From Desulfotignum sp. (lineage in GTDB: Bacteria > Desulfobacterota > Desulfobacteria > Desulfobacterales > Desulfobacteraceae), in NCBI GenBank assembly GCA_011389575.1, contig JAABUB010000033.1:1-36301 (forward strand): a DNA stretch of 36,301 bases, given 5' to 3'. Below are positions 17,106 to 25,197 of the stretch, in pieces. The position numbers and the translations under genes are program-made. The first letter of the stretch is position 1. Each line of letters opens with the position of its first letter. Below the pieces are notes generated by a model. It ran no database searches. It was not told the DNA's origin and saw only the letters and a program-made list of their open reading frames with translations.

Positions 17106-18489
17106 TCTGAACTGTTCCAGACAATTCATTGCAGGGCTTTATCAGGCCGGCATGAATGTGGTCCGCCTCAACACTGCCCACATGACCCATGAGGATGCTT
17201 TGACAGTGGTGAAAACCACCCGGGCTGTGTCTGAAAAAATCGGCATCCTGGTGGATACCAAGGGTCCGGAAATCCGTACCTGTGATGCAATAGCCCCTTT
17301 GAACGTACATCATGGGGATTATATCCGCATCAAAGGAGACCCGGACGGTATCTCCCATGATGATATCATCTATGTCTCCCACAAAGACTTTGTCAATGAT
17401 GTACCCATGGGCAGCTCCGTGCTCATCGATGACGGCACGGTAGCCCTGGCCGTGATGCACAAAGAGGACGAGTTCCTGGTCTGCCATGTGGAAAATGACG
17501 GCGTTATCCTTGCCAGAAAAAGTGTGAACATCCCGTCCGTTCATGTGAAACTGCCGGCTTTGAGCGAAAAAGACAAAGGGTTTATCGCATTTGCCGCTGA
17601 CAACAACCTGGATTTTATTGCCCATTCTTTTGTGCGGAACAAAGAAGATGTGATCTCGGTCCAGGAAATTCTGGACAAAAAAAAATCTTCCATCAAAATT
17701 ATTGCCAAGATTGAGAACAGCCAGGGCGTAGAAAATATCAGTGAGATACTGGATCACACCTACGGGGTTATGATTGCCAGAGGAGACCTTGCCGTGGAGA
17801 TCCCCACGGAAAAAATCCCTTTGATCCAGAAAAGAATTATCACCACCTGTATAGAGCGGCGCAAGCCTGTTATCGTGGCCACCCAGATGCTGCACTCCAT
17901 GATAGATTCCCCCAGACCCACCCGGGCTGAGGTGTCGGATGTGGCCAATGCCTGCCTGGACCATGCCGATGCCCTGATGCTGTCCGGAGAAACCGCCAGC
18001 GGCAAATACCCGGAAGTGGCGGTGCGGACCATGGCCAAAATTGCCAGGGAGGTGGAAACCAACCTGAGCAGCTTTATCAACATTCCCTATTCATCTGAAA
18101 AAAAGATTACCGCCTACCTGGCCAAGGCAGCAGTGAAAGCGGCCCTTCGACTGAACACCAAAGCCATTGTTGCGGACTCTCTGACAGGGGCCACCATCCT
18201 GGCCCTGGCAGCCTACCGGGGGGACAACCCCATTTATGCCCAGGTTTATGACAAGCGGGTGATGCGGCAGCTGTCTCTGTCTTTCGGGGTATCAGCTGAT
18301 TATATTCCCATGAATGCCGGATCCATGGAAACCCTGAAATTGTCCATCTGCCGGTTGCTGGATGAAAAAAAACTGGCAGATGATTCTTTGATCATTGTAC
18401 TGGCCGGTAGTTTCGGACCCACCCACGGGGCATCTTTCATTGAAATTGCCACAGCCGCTACCATGAAGGAAAAATGTGTGATTGTTTGA
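17068..18489 (+). CDS. pyk: pyruvate kinase, divergent form
   Basis: A 473-residue enzyme converting phosphoenolpyruvate and ADP to pyruvate and ATP. Family motifs are VDTKGPEIRT, AKIENSQGVENISEI (catalytic Lys in KIEN), MIARGDLAVEIP, VIVATQML and PTRAEVSDVANACLDHADALMLSGETASGKYP. Several usually fixed residues differ: TKIIATISNLN replaces TKI-AT-GPAS, RLNTAHM replaces RLNFSHG (Ala at 37 where the K+-site Ser normally sits), GDLAVE replaces GDLGVE, and MLHSM replaces MLESM. AAGGAGG at a spacing of eight supports this start, although it overlaps holA by 38 bases. The catalytic Lys, Asp/Thr and Mg ligands look intact, so activity is likely; a paralogue with altered cation dependence is possible. 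Confidence 0.88.
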   Translation: MQRKTKIIATISNLNCSRQFIAGLYQAGMNVVRLNTAHMTHEDALTVVKTTRAVSEKIGILVDTKGPEIRTCDAIAPLNVHHGDYIRIKGDPDGISHDDIIYVSHKDFVNDVPMGSSVLIDDGTVALAVMHKEDEFLVCHVENDGVILARKSVNIPSVHVKLPALSEKDKGFIAFAADNNLDFIAHSFVRNKEDVISVQEILDKKKSSIKIIAKIENSQGVENISEILDHTYGVMIARGDLAVEIPTEKIPLIQKRIITTCIERRKPVIVATQMLHSMIDSPRPTRAEVSDVANACLDHADALMLSGETASGKYPEVAVRTMAKIAREVETNLSSFINIPYSSEKKITAYLAKAAVKAALRLNTKAIVADSLTGATILALAAYRGDNPIYAQVYDKRVMRQLSLSFGVSADYIPMNAGSMETLKLSICRLLDEKKLADDSLIIVLAGSFGPTHGASFIEIATAATMKEKCVIV

Positions 18490-18651
18490 TCGGCCGGTGA
18501 CCGGAACTGCGGGGCATGTCGTACTTACTGCAGACCAGGTCTTCTCAGGTTTTGTCAGGTCTTGGGTGGCCAGTCTTGCGGCTTGTGCTGCAAGACATGT
18601 ATTGTGACATGTCTTGCATGTATCAGGGTTAACGCAAGTAACCATAGACCC

Positions 18652-18841
18652 GTGCCGGGAGGTACCCGGGGGTCTCACCCTCTGCCGCGTTTGCACAGGC
18701 GGTAGGGCATGCTGCGCTGAACGGCAAAAACTGCGGGCAGGTATGTCCTCATACAGTTTGCCGTTTTTAACGCTTCGCATGCCCAACCGCCTGTAGCACC
18801 CGCTGCAGAATGGGATTCGACCCCCGGGTACCCCCCGGCAC
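18652..18841. repeat. long imperfect hairpin (~190 bases)
   Basis: Three nested pairings: 18652-18674 with 18819-18841 (22 of 23 match; GTGCCGGGAGGTACCCG on the left arm), 18696-18712 with 18777-18793 (16 of 17; CAGGCGGTAGGGCATGC), and AACGGCAAAAACTG at 18720-18733 with 18754-18765 (two extra A). The terminal loop is ~20 bases. The arms match well across the whole length, with one unpaired internal bulge. Confidence 0.8.
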
Positions 18842-18907
18842 TAGTGGTTCGTGAGAGCGGTGAACCGGCGTCTTATCCCGGAACCGGGTCATCTTTATAC
18901 GGCGGGA

Positions 18908-18992
18908 GCCTCCGGTGGGGGGTGTCTTGCTGCCGGACTGTCGAAGCCCCCAAGGATTCCAGGCCGGAAGTAAAACACCCCCCACCGGAGGC
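18908..18992. repeat. large hairpin, 20 of 21 bp stem
   Basis: GCCTCCGGTGGGGGGTGTCT begins the left arm at 18908-18928; its reverse complement is at 18972-18992 with one mismatch. The loop is 43 bases. It faces both pyk and lipA ends, and the purine/pyrimidine-biased G6/C6 runs make an unusually stable stem. Confidence 0.8.
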
Positions 18993-19081
18993 GGCACTCT
19001 GCTGAAAAGGTCCTCAAAGCTTTTATATGCAATAGCCCTTGCCGCATGTCTTGCAGCATGTGCCGTGGGTCAAGATCCGGG

Positions 19082-19975
19082 TTAGGAGGAGGTGCCGGGT
19101 GTCTGAAACAGGTCTTCCGCCTGGTAGGAACTTCTGACAAACGGGCCGGCTGCCACTTTTGAAAATCCGATCTGCCGGGCTGTCTGTGCCAGCGCGTCAA
19201 ACTCTTCGGGGGGATAGTATTTTTTCACTTCCAGGTGGGCTCTGGTGGGCTGCAGATACTGGCCCATGGTCAGCATGTCGCAGCCATGGTCAAACAGATC
19301 CTGCATGGTCTGTTCCAGCTGGGATACGGTTTCTCCCAGCCCCACCATGAGGCCGGATTTGGCCGGCATATCAGGATTCAGTTTTTTTACGTTGCTGATC
19401 AGATCCAGAGAGCGCTGGTAAACAGCCTCGGGCCGGACCCGGGAATACAGGGCTGCCACGGTTTCAATATTGTGGTTGATGACATCGGGCTGTGCATCCA
19501 CCACGGTTTTCAAGGCTGTAATATCCCCCTTGAAATCAGGTATCAGCACTTCCACCCGGATGGATTGGCCCATATCTTTTCCCGGTTTTTTAAGGGCCTG
19601 GATCACGGCGGCAAAATGGGCGGCCCCGCCGTCAGGCAGATCATCTCTGGTGACAGAGGTCACCACCACGTAATGCAGTTTAAGTTCCCGGACTGCCCGT
19701 GCCACACTGGCTGGTTCCCGGGGGTCGACGGCCAGGGGAGGGCAGGCGGTTATATTGCAGAACCGGCAGTGCCGGGTGCACTGGTCTCCTAAGATCATAA
19801 AGGTGGCAGTGTCTTTGGAAAAGCATTCAAACATATTGGGGCAGTTGGCTTCCTGGCAGACCGTATGCAGCTTTGCCCCGGCCAGCAGCCGGGTGACTTT
19901 TGCATATTCTCCGCCTCTGGGCAGGCGTTTTTTCAGCCAGGCAGGTTTGCCGGCTCCGGCAGTATGGTTAGGCAT
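19082..19975 (-). CDS. lipA: lipoyl synthase
   Basis: A 297-residue radical-SAM enzyme that inserts two sulfurs into octanoyl groups on lipoyl domains. The auxiliary-cluster cysteines are C40, C45 and C51 (CQEANCPNMFEC); the radical-SAM triad is C66, C70 and C73 (CTRHCRFC). The C-terminal RSSYQAED contains the serine that ligates the auxiliary cluster. DLPDGGAAHFA and HNIETV are also family landmarks. Length is normal. It is the last gene of the glycine-cleavage/lipoate operon and overlaps lipB by eight bases. The likely substrate in context is GcvH encoded upstream. Confidence 0.97.
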   Translation of the reverse strand: MPNHTAGAGKPAWLKKRLPRGGEYAKVTRLLAGAKLHTVCQEANCPNMFECFSKDTATFMILGDQCTRHCRFCNITACPPLAVDPREPASVARAVRELKLHYVVVTSVTRDDLPDGGAAHFAAVIQALKKPGKDMGQSIRVEVLIPDFKGDITALKTVVDAQPDVINHNIETVAALYSRVRPEAVYQRSLDLISNVKKLNPDMPAKSGLMVGLGETVSQLEQTMQDLFDHGCDMLTMGQYLQPTRAHLEVKKYYPPEEFDALAQTARQIGFSKVAAGPFVRSSYQAEDLFQTPGTSS

Positions 19976-20675
19976 GGGTTGTTTCCCTGATCAGTTGAAA
20001 ATTAAACACACGGCAAAAATAGGTTGCAAACTTTTCTTTCACCGCATCCATGGAAACACGGATATCTTTTTTCTGCGATATCTGCATTTCCTGTTCCAAA
20101 GATGTCATGGCTACCCGGGAAAGACCGCAGGGATTGATCCAGGAAAACGGAGTCAGGTCCAAAGATACATTCAGGGCCAGTCCATGGATACTGATACCGT
20201 GTTTGATGGACAATCCCACAGACCCGATTTTTCTGGATCCTGTCCACATGCCCCGGTTTCGCGGATCCCGGGTGATGGCCACCCCGAAATCCTGTGCTGT
20301 TCTGCCCATGATCTCTTCGAGCCCATACACAAAATCCGCCACCCCGATGCGTGCACGCTCAAGGTCCACCACCGGATACAGCACTGCCTGGCCCGGTCCA
20401 TGATAGGTGATATTGCCGCCCCTGTCTGTCTGCACCATATCAATGCCCTGTTGTTCCAGAAAATTATCCGGTTTCATCAGGTTTTCTTTTCCACCCCGTC
20501 TGCCAAAAGTGAACACCGGCGGGTGCTGGACAAAAAACAGATGATCTTGCAGTGAACGGTCCCGTATTTTTGCATTGCGCGCGTCAACCTGCAGGTCCAG
20601 GGCACGCCGGTATTCCAGGACCTGCAGGTCCTGGAATACACAGGTACGCAATCTGGATCTTATCCTCTCAGGCAT
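19968..20675 (-). CDS. lipB: octanoyl-[ACP]:protein N-octanoyltransferase
   Basis: A 235-residue enzyme that moves octanoate from acyl carrier protein to lipoyl domains, the step before LipA. RGGNITYHGPGQ (85-96) is the family signature; the catalytic pair is K149 (GSRKIGSVGL) and C183 (INPCGLSR). HGLALNVSLDL follows the active site as usual. Start ATG at 20673-20675 lies within the last codons of gcvPB (16-base overlap), so translation is probably coupled. The N-terminal coding region contains a perfect 30-bp palindrome (20610-20639) and encodes DLQV twice. Confidence 0.95.
   Translation of the reverse strand: MPERIRSRLRTCVFQDLQVLEYRRALDLQVDARNAKIRDRSLQDHLFFVQHPPVFTFGRRGGKENLMKPDNFLEQQGIDMVQTDRGGNITYHGPGQAVLYPVVDLERARIGVADFVYGLEEIMGRTAQDFGVAITRDPRNRGMWTGSRKIGSVGLSIKHGISIHGLALNVSLDLTPFSWINPCGLSRVAMTSLEQEMQISQKKDIRVSMDAVKEKFATYFCRVFNFQLIRETTHA
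20610..20639. repeat. perfect 30-bp palindrome inside lipB
   Basis: Half-site GTATTCCAGGACCTG followed immediately by its reverse complement, with no loop. Part of the centre (CCTGCAGGTCC) is repeated at 20588-20598. It lies within codons ~13-22 of lipB and could extrude as a cruciform or hinder the mRNA near the translation start. Confidence 0.9.
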
Positions 20676-22117
20676 GGCTTTCTGGCGGCACTGACTTCAT
20701 CGAGCCGGGTCACCTTGGGCAGAACCGGTGCCCGGGTGAGTTTTTCAGGCGCTGATTCCGCTTCCTTTGCAATGGCTTTTACAGCATTGATGAACTGGTC
20801 AATGTCATCTTTGGATTCGGTTTCCGTAGGTTCCACCATAAAGGCGCCTTCCACCACCAGGGGAAAATACACGGTGGGCGGGTGAAATCCGTAATCCAGC
20901 AGCCGTTTGGCCATATCCATAGTGGTGATGTGATAAGATTTCTGCCGCGCGTCATTAAACACACATTCATGCATGCAGGGCCGGTCATAGGGCAGGTTCA
21001 AGGTGTCTTTGAGACTGTCCTTGATATAATTGGCATTGAGCACGGCCAGGCGGGAGGCATCCAGAAGTCCCCGAGGCCCCATGGACAGAATATAGGCATA
21101 GGCCTTGACCATGACACCAAAGTGGCCGTAAAAAGTGTGCATTCGGCCGATGGTGTCCGGGCAGTCGGAGACCAGTTTGAAAGTGTCCAGCTCCTTTTCC
21201 ACTCGTGGAACGGGCAGAAACGGAATCAACGCCTCTGTCACGGCCACCGGTCCGGAGCCCGGCCCGCCCCCGCCATGGGGGGTGGAAAATGTCTTGTGCA
21301 GATTGAGATGCAGCACATCGATGCCCGCATCACCCGGTTTCACAACCCCCATGATGGCATTCATGTTGGCCCCGTCCCCGTAAACCAGGCCGCCTTTGGC
21401 ATGGACAATGTCGCAGATCTCTTTGATATGTTCTTCAAAAAGCCCTAAAGTGTTGGGGTTGGTGATCATGATGCCGGCGGTGTCTTCATCCATGACCGCT
21501 GCCACAGCGTCCGGTTCCAGGATCCCTTTTGGTCCGGATTTCAGGTTGATGCTTTTGTACCCGCACAAAGTGGCGGAGGCAGGATTGGTGCCGTGGGCGG
21601 TATCCGGGATGATGATCTTGGAGCGCTGCCTGCCCTGTTTGGCATGATAGGCATGGATGATGAGCATGCCGGCCAGCTCTCCATGGGCCCCGGCTGCCGG
21701 CTGCAGGGTCACGCCGGCATATCCGGTGATTTCCGCCAGATATTGTTCCAGCTCATACATGAGCCGCAAAGTCCCCTGGGAAAATGCTTCGCCTGCCAGC
21801 GGGTGGGCCCCGGCAAATCCCTGACGGGCTGCCTGGACTTCATTGGTTTTGGGGTTGTATTTCATGGTGCAGGATCCCAATGGATACATACCGGAGTCCA
21901 CACCAAAATTCCACTGGGACAATCGGGTATAGTGGCGGACCACATCCAGCTCAGACAACTGGGGCAGATCCGGGGCATCCCCGGTCAGGGCCGGATCAAG
22001 GGGTGCCCTGTCCACATCTGCTCTGGGCAGAGAAATGGCACACCGGCCGTCTCTGCTCTTGTCCCATACATTGGGTTCGTTGAAAATCAGTCCGCTGGTT
22101 CCTGGCTGTCTGGTCAT
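20660..22117 (-). CDS. gcvPB: glycine dehydrogenase (decarboxylating) subunit 2
   Basis: A 485-residue subunit of the P-protein, which decarboxylates glycine with pyridoxal phosphate and passes the aminomethyl group to lipoyl-GcvH. The PLP lysine is in HLNLHKTFSTPHGGGGPG; GDGANMNAIMG and PDTAHGTNPASA precede it. ATG overlaps the gcvPA stop by one base (TAATG, 22115-22119) and AGGAGG lies inside gcvPA. The split P-protein (PA plus PB) is the usual form in anaerobes and Firmicutes, unlike the single-chain form of E. coli. Confidence 0.97.
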   Translation of the reverse strand: MTRQPGTSGLIFNEPNVWDKSRDGRCAISLPRADVDRAPLDPALTGDAPDLPQLSELDVVRHYTRLSQWNFGVDSGMYPLGSCTMKYNPKTNEVQAARQGFAGAHPLAGEAFSQGTLRLMYELEQYLAEITGYAGVTLQPAAGAHGELAGMLIIHAYHAKQGRQRSKIIIPDTAHGTNPASATLCGYKSINLKSGPKGILEPDAVAAVMDEDTAGIMITNPNTLGLFEEHIKEICDIVHAKGGLVYGDGANMNAIMGVVKPGDAGIDVLHLNLHKTFSTPHGGGGPGSGPVAVTEALIPFLPVPRVEKELDTFKLVSDCPDTIGRMHTFYGHFGVMVKAYAYILSMGPRGLLDASRLAVLNANYIKDSLKDTLNLPYDRPCMHECVFNDARQKSYHITTMDMAKRLLDYGFHPPTVYFPLVVEGAFMVEPTETESKDDIDQFINAVKAIAKEAESAPEKLTRAPVLPKVTRLDEVSAARKPCLRG

Positions 22118-23451
22118 TATGCCACCTCCTTTGCCAGTTGGTCCATCTGCTGTCTGGACACTTTTTCCGTGGCGCAGAACAGATAATGGTCTGTGAGTTG
22201 GGGATAAAACGGTGCCAGATCCAGTCCGGCAAACATGCAGTGCCGGTTGATCAACTCGGCCCGTTTCTGTTTGAAATTTTTCGGGGCTTTCATGACAAAT
22301 TCATTGAAAAAAGGCTGATCAAAGGCCGGCTCAAATCCGGCAGAGGTCAGAATAGATTTCAGATACACGGCTTTGTCGTGGTTGAGCTGGGCGATTTCCC
22401 GGATCCCGATTTTACCGATGGTGGACAGATACATGGCTGCGGTCATGGCGTTGAGACCATTGTTGGAGCAGATGTTGGAGGAGGCTTTTTCCCTTCTGAT
22501 ATGCTGTTCCCTGGTGGACAGGGTCAGCACATACCCATCCTCCCCGTTGGTGTCTTTTGTCCGTCCCACCAGGCGGCCGGGCAGATCCCGCATCAGTTTT
22601 TTGGTGCCGGCCAGAAGACCCAGGCCCGGCCCGCCGAATGTTTTGGCGATCCCAAGGCTCTGGCCTTCTCCGGCCACAAGATCAGCCCCGAAAGATCCCG
22701 GGTTTTTCAAAAGACCCCAGGCCAGTGCTTCGGTAAAAGAAGTGATGAACAGAATTTTTTTGGAATCCGCCACCTTTTTACAGGCGGCCAGGTCTTCAAT
22801 GTGCCCGAAAAAGTTGGGGGATTGCACAGCCAGCCCGGCAATGCCGTCCATGGCTTCCAATGCGCTGATATCTGTGCGCCCCTCTTTGGTATGGCCGATG
22901 GTAACCATCTTAAATCCGGCGGGTTTGAGATAGGTGTCGATGATCTGCCTGTGGCTGGGGTGCACCAGGTCGGATACAGCGATTTTATCGGCTTTTTTGT
23001 TTTTGCGCAGGGCAATGAGGGCGCATTCAGCCAGGGCAGTGCCGCAGTCATAATGGGAGGCAGTGGCAATGTCCATGCCCAGAAGGTCGGTCACCATGGT
23101 CTGGAACTCATAAATACCCTGCAGGGTTCCCTGGCTCACTTCCGGCTGATACGGGGTATAGGCGGTGGCAAATTCCGATCGTGAAACCAGATAGGGGATG
23201 ATGGCAGGGATATAGTGGTCATAGCTGCCTGCACCGATGAAACAGGTATAGCCTTTGCAGGCGATATTTTCTGACGCCAGTTTTTCCATGTGGTCATTGA
23301 GTTCCCACTCGGTCAGAGGGTCGGGCAGGTTCAGACCGTTCTTTGTTTTCAGGGCATCCGGTATGGTATCAAACAGGTCATCCAAAGAGGTGCGGCCGGT
23401 GACAGCCAGCATCTCTTTAATATCTTCCTGTGTATGTGGCAGATAACGCAT
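22117..23451 (-). CDS. gcvPA: glycine dehydrogenase (decarboxylating) subunit 1
   Basis: A 444-residue partner of GcvPB; it has the same fold but lacks the PLP lysine and completes the active site. Family signs: MRYLPHTQEDIKEML at the start, FIGAGSYDHYIPAI, AYTPYQPEVSQGTLQ, and GGPGLGLLA. AAAGGAT precedes the ATG. It sits between gcvH (six bases upstream) and gcvPB, with which it is translationally coupled. Length is normal. Confidence 0.97.
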   Translation of the reverse strand: MRYLPHTQEDIKEMLAVTGRTSLDDLFDTIPDALKTKNGLNLPDPLTEWELNDHMEKLASENIACKGYTCFIGAGSYDHYIPAIIPYLVSRSEFATAYTPYQPEVSQGTLQGIYEFQTMVTDLLGMDIATASHYDCGTALAECALIALRKNKKADKIAVSDLVHPSHRQIIDTYLKPAGFKMVTIGHTKEGRTDISALEAMDGIAGLAVQSPNFFGHIEDLAACKKVADSKKILFITSFTEALAWGLLKNPGSFGADLVAGEGQSLGIAKTFGGPGLGLLAGTKKLMRDLPGRLVGRTKDTNGEDGYVLTLSTREQHIRREKASSNICSNNGLNAMTAAMYLSTIGKIGIREIAQLNHDKAVYLKSILTSAGFEPAFDQPFFNEFVMKAPKNFKQKRAELINRHCMFAGLDLAPFYPQLTDHYLFCATEKVSRQQMDQLAKEVA

Positions 23452-23456
23452 GGGTC

Positions 23457-23855
23457 TTATCCTTTCAACATTTCAAGGTAAGCTGCTTTGTCCATCAATT
23501 CATTTATTTCAGAATTGTCAGAGGATTTTACTTTAATGATCCAGCCGCCCTGATAACAGTCTTCATTCACCAGTTCAGGGGCGTCTTCCAGATTTTCATT
23601 GACTGCCACAATTTCGCCGGATATGGGCATATACAACTCAGATACCGCTTTAACCGATTCCACAGATCCAAATTCATCTTCTGCAGAAAACGTATCTCCG
23701 ACTTCCGGCAGCTCCACAAATACGATTTCTCCCAGCTGGTCCTGGGCATAGTCGTTGATGCCGATGGTGACGGTATCTCCTTCAGCGTTTGCCCATTCAT
23801 GGTCTTTGGTGTATTTTACATCTTCAGGTAGATTCAGGTCATCGATTTCTTTCAT
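23457..23855 (-). CDS. gcvH: glycine cleavage system H protein
   Basis: A 132-residue lipoyl carrier that shuttles the aminomethyl group between P, T and L proteins. The lipoylated lysine is K69 in SVESVKAVSELYMP, preceded by LGEIVFVELPEVG. AAGGAGG lies five bases ahead of the ATG. It is followed downstream by lipB and lipA, the enzymes that would lipoylate it. Some H-like proteins carry sulfur or lipoate for other routes; the complete operon makes the glycine role by far the likelier. Confidence 0.97.
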   Translation of the reverse strand: MKEIDDLNLPEDVKYTKDHEWANAEGDTVTIGINDYAQDQLGEIVFVELPEVGDTFSAEDEFGSVESVKAVSELYMPISGEIVAVNENLEDAPELVNEDCYQGGWIIKVKSSDNSEINELMDKAAYLEMLKG

Positions 23856-23872
23856 AACAGCCTCCTTTTGGT

Positions 23873-25123
23873 TTAAATAAAATGACTCAGTTTTTTTCTT
23901 GCGGTTCTGTCCGGCCGGATGTCATTTACAATGGTCACGTTAATGGATCGCTTGCCTTCTTTGAGAGTGAGTCGTGTGCCCGGTTCCAGCTGTTCTGAGA
24001 CCATGACAAAGCCGCAGGCAATGCCTTTGATTTTTATATTTTCAGGCAGGTTCGGGGTGGCAATGCTGACAATTTTGTTTTCGTACCAGGTAATGCCCAT
24101 GTCGGTGGCACAGGTGAGCACATGGCCGAACCGTTCCTGGTTTTTATCAAATACACCGGTGTTTTCACCGGCAGCCACTTTTCGCAGGCTGTCTCCTGCA
24201 AAAGGGAACACATACACATCGTTTTCTTCGGGAACCAGGGCATCTGCGCCCAGAAAGTCTTTGGTGAAACCGGTCTTGTCCGTTGTATAGGGCAGGGCAA
24301 AATCCCAGGGATGGTTCATGAATTTATAATGGCCGATATCCTGGTGGGAAAGGGGCAGGCAGGCCCCGGTACGCAGAGAATCTCTGGCACCCAGACCACA
24401 GGCGGTGATGCCGTAATCTTCTCCTGCTGCAAGGACATCCTTCCACAGGGCCACAATGGCCCGGGGCGCAAGGAAAATTTCAAACCCGAATTCTCCTGTA
24501 TACCCGGATCTGGACAGCAGCACCGGGGTGCCGTCATTGAGCTTGACTTCACCAGCCCCTGGATGGCCGGGATCAAAATGGCCTTTAAAGGAAAAATAGG
24601 GCATGTGATCAAACACCGTATCCTGCGACTGGATCAGTGTGGACAGGATCCGGGCCGAATCGACCCCCTGGATATCCATTTTGGCAATTTTTCCGGACAG
24701 ATCCGTTATGGCGGCATTTTTTTGTTTTTTGTGGGCCGCCAGGTGCCCGGCAATGGTCTCGCCCATGCCGGCATTCACGCAAATCATATAATTTGTGTCG
24801 GAAAATTTATACACAATGGCATCATCCAGGCAATGGCCTTTTTCATTTAAAAAAGCACCGTAAACACATCTGCCTTCCTTCAGGGGTGTCAGATCCCGGG
24901 TAAAGCAGTAATTGAGAAGGGAAAATGCATCATTCCCATCCACGGTGATACAGGCCATGTGACTGGTGTCAAACACGCCTGCAGATTTCAAGACAGCCAG
25001 ATGTTCGTTTTTGACCCCGGTACCATACCACAGCGGCATGTCATATCCCCCGAAATCAGCCATGTTGGCACCGGCGTTCAGATGCCACTCGTGCAATGGT
25101 GTGGTTTGTAAACTGTTATTCAT
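23873..25123 (-). CDS. gcvT: aminomethyltransferase (glycine cleavage T protein)
   Basis: A 416-residue folate enzyme that moves the methylene carbon to tetrahydrofolate and releases ammonia. The N-terminus TPLHEWHLNAGANMADFGGYDMP, then GVFDTSHM and SRSGYTGEFGFEIF, are clear GcvT features. It is ~50 residues longer than E. coli GcvT, with extra sequence towards the C-terminus. AAAGG is eight bases from the ATG. It is the first structural gene after the regulator, and the 70-base gap in front carries three 14-base tandem repeats (25161-25197). Confidence 0.95.
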   Translation of the reverse strand: MNNSLQTTPLHEWHLNAGANMADFGGYDMPLWYGTGVKNEHLAVLKSAGVFDTSHMACITVDGNDAFSLLNYCFTRDLTPLKEGRCVYGAFLNEKGHCLDDAIVYKFSDTNYMICVNAGMGETIAGHLAAHKKQKNAAITDLSGKIAKMDIQGVDSARILSTLIQSQDTVFDHMPYFSFKGHFDPGHPGAGEVKLNDGTPVLLSRSGYTGEFGFEIFLAPRAIVALWKDVLAAGEDYGITACGLGARDSLRTGACLPLSHQDIGHYKFMNHPWDFALPYTTDKTGFTKDFLGADALVPEENDVYVFPFAGDSLRKVAAGENTGVFDKNQERFGHVLTCATDMGITWYENKIVSIATPNLPENIKIKGIACGFVMVSEQLEPGTRLTLKEGKRSINVTIVNDIRPDRTARKKLSHFI

Positions 25124-25160
25124 GGCAGCAACCTTTTAATTAATGGTGGTAAATATTTTT

Positions 25161-25197
25161 GTATCCTGCATTTTGTATCCTGATTTTTATATCCTAA
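25161..25197 (-). repeat. 14-base tandem repeats ahead of gcvT
   Basis: GTATCCTG starts at 25161 and 25175, and ATATCCTA at 25189, exactly 14 bases apart, with A/T-rich spacers. On the transcript strand each reads as an AGGATA box. The 14-base spacing is more than one helical turn. Position just before gcvT suggests an operator or an mRNA site; a remnant of slippage is the plain alternative. Confidence 0.55.

Larger units (their letters stand above)
18586..19058. repeat. 473-base composite palindromic element with 14-bp terminal inverted repeats
   Basis: TGCTGCAAGACATG (18586-18599) is the exact reverse complement of 19045-19058. Just inside the left end, a 12-bp hairpin spans 18589-18600 and 18607-18618. 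Then come a long imperfect hairpin (18652-18841), smaller stems (GGTTC/GAACC near 18846-18865) and a third large hairpin (18908-18992). No transposase frame is present. It could be a MITE-like insertion, a stack of REP-type palindromes or a structured RNA. Confidence 0.7.
18490..19081. other. non-coding convergent intergenic region with nested palindromes
   Basis: About 590 bases between the ends of pyk and lipA. Open frames here are artefacts of the palindromes: both strands show low-complexity Pro/Gly/Arg-rich translations with no start context. The content is a composite inverted-repeat element (18586-19058) described separately. It must also end transcription of both converging genes. Confidence 0.7.

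Noticed and set aside
18797-18845. T-arm-like string (GGGATTCGACCCCC and its complement) suggesting a tRNA or attachment site
   Set aside because: No anticodon arm, acceptor stem or CCA-compatible end can be built around it; it is part of the long palindrome.
18292-18997. Minus-strand open frames of 164 and 76 codons in the pyk-lipA gap
   Set aside because: They run antisense into pyk or across the hairpins, have odd Pro/Arg/Thr-rich composition, and resemble each other only because of the inverted repeat.
25124-25193. Glycine riboswitch ahead of gcvT
   Set aside because: The gap is only 70 bases, AT-rich, and lacks the conserved glycine-aptamer core.
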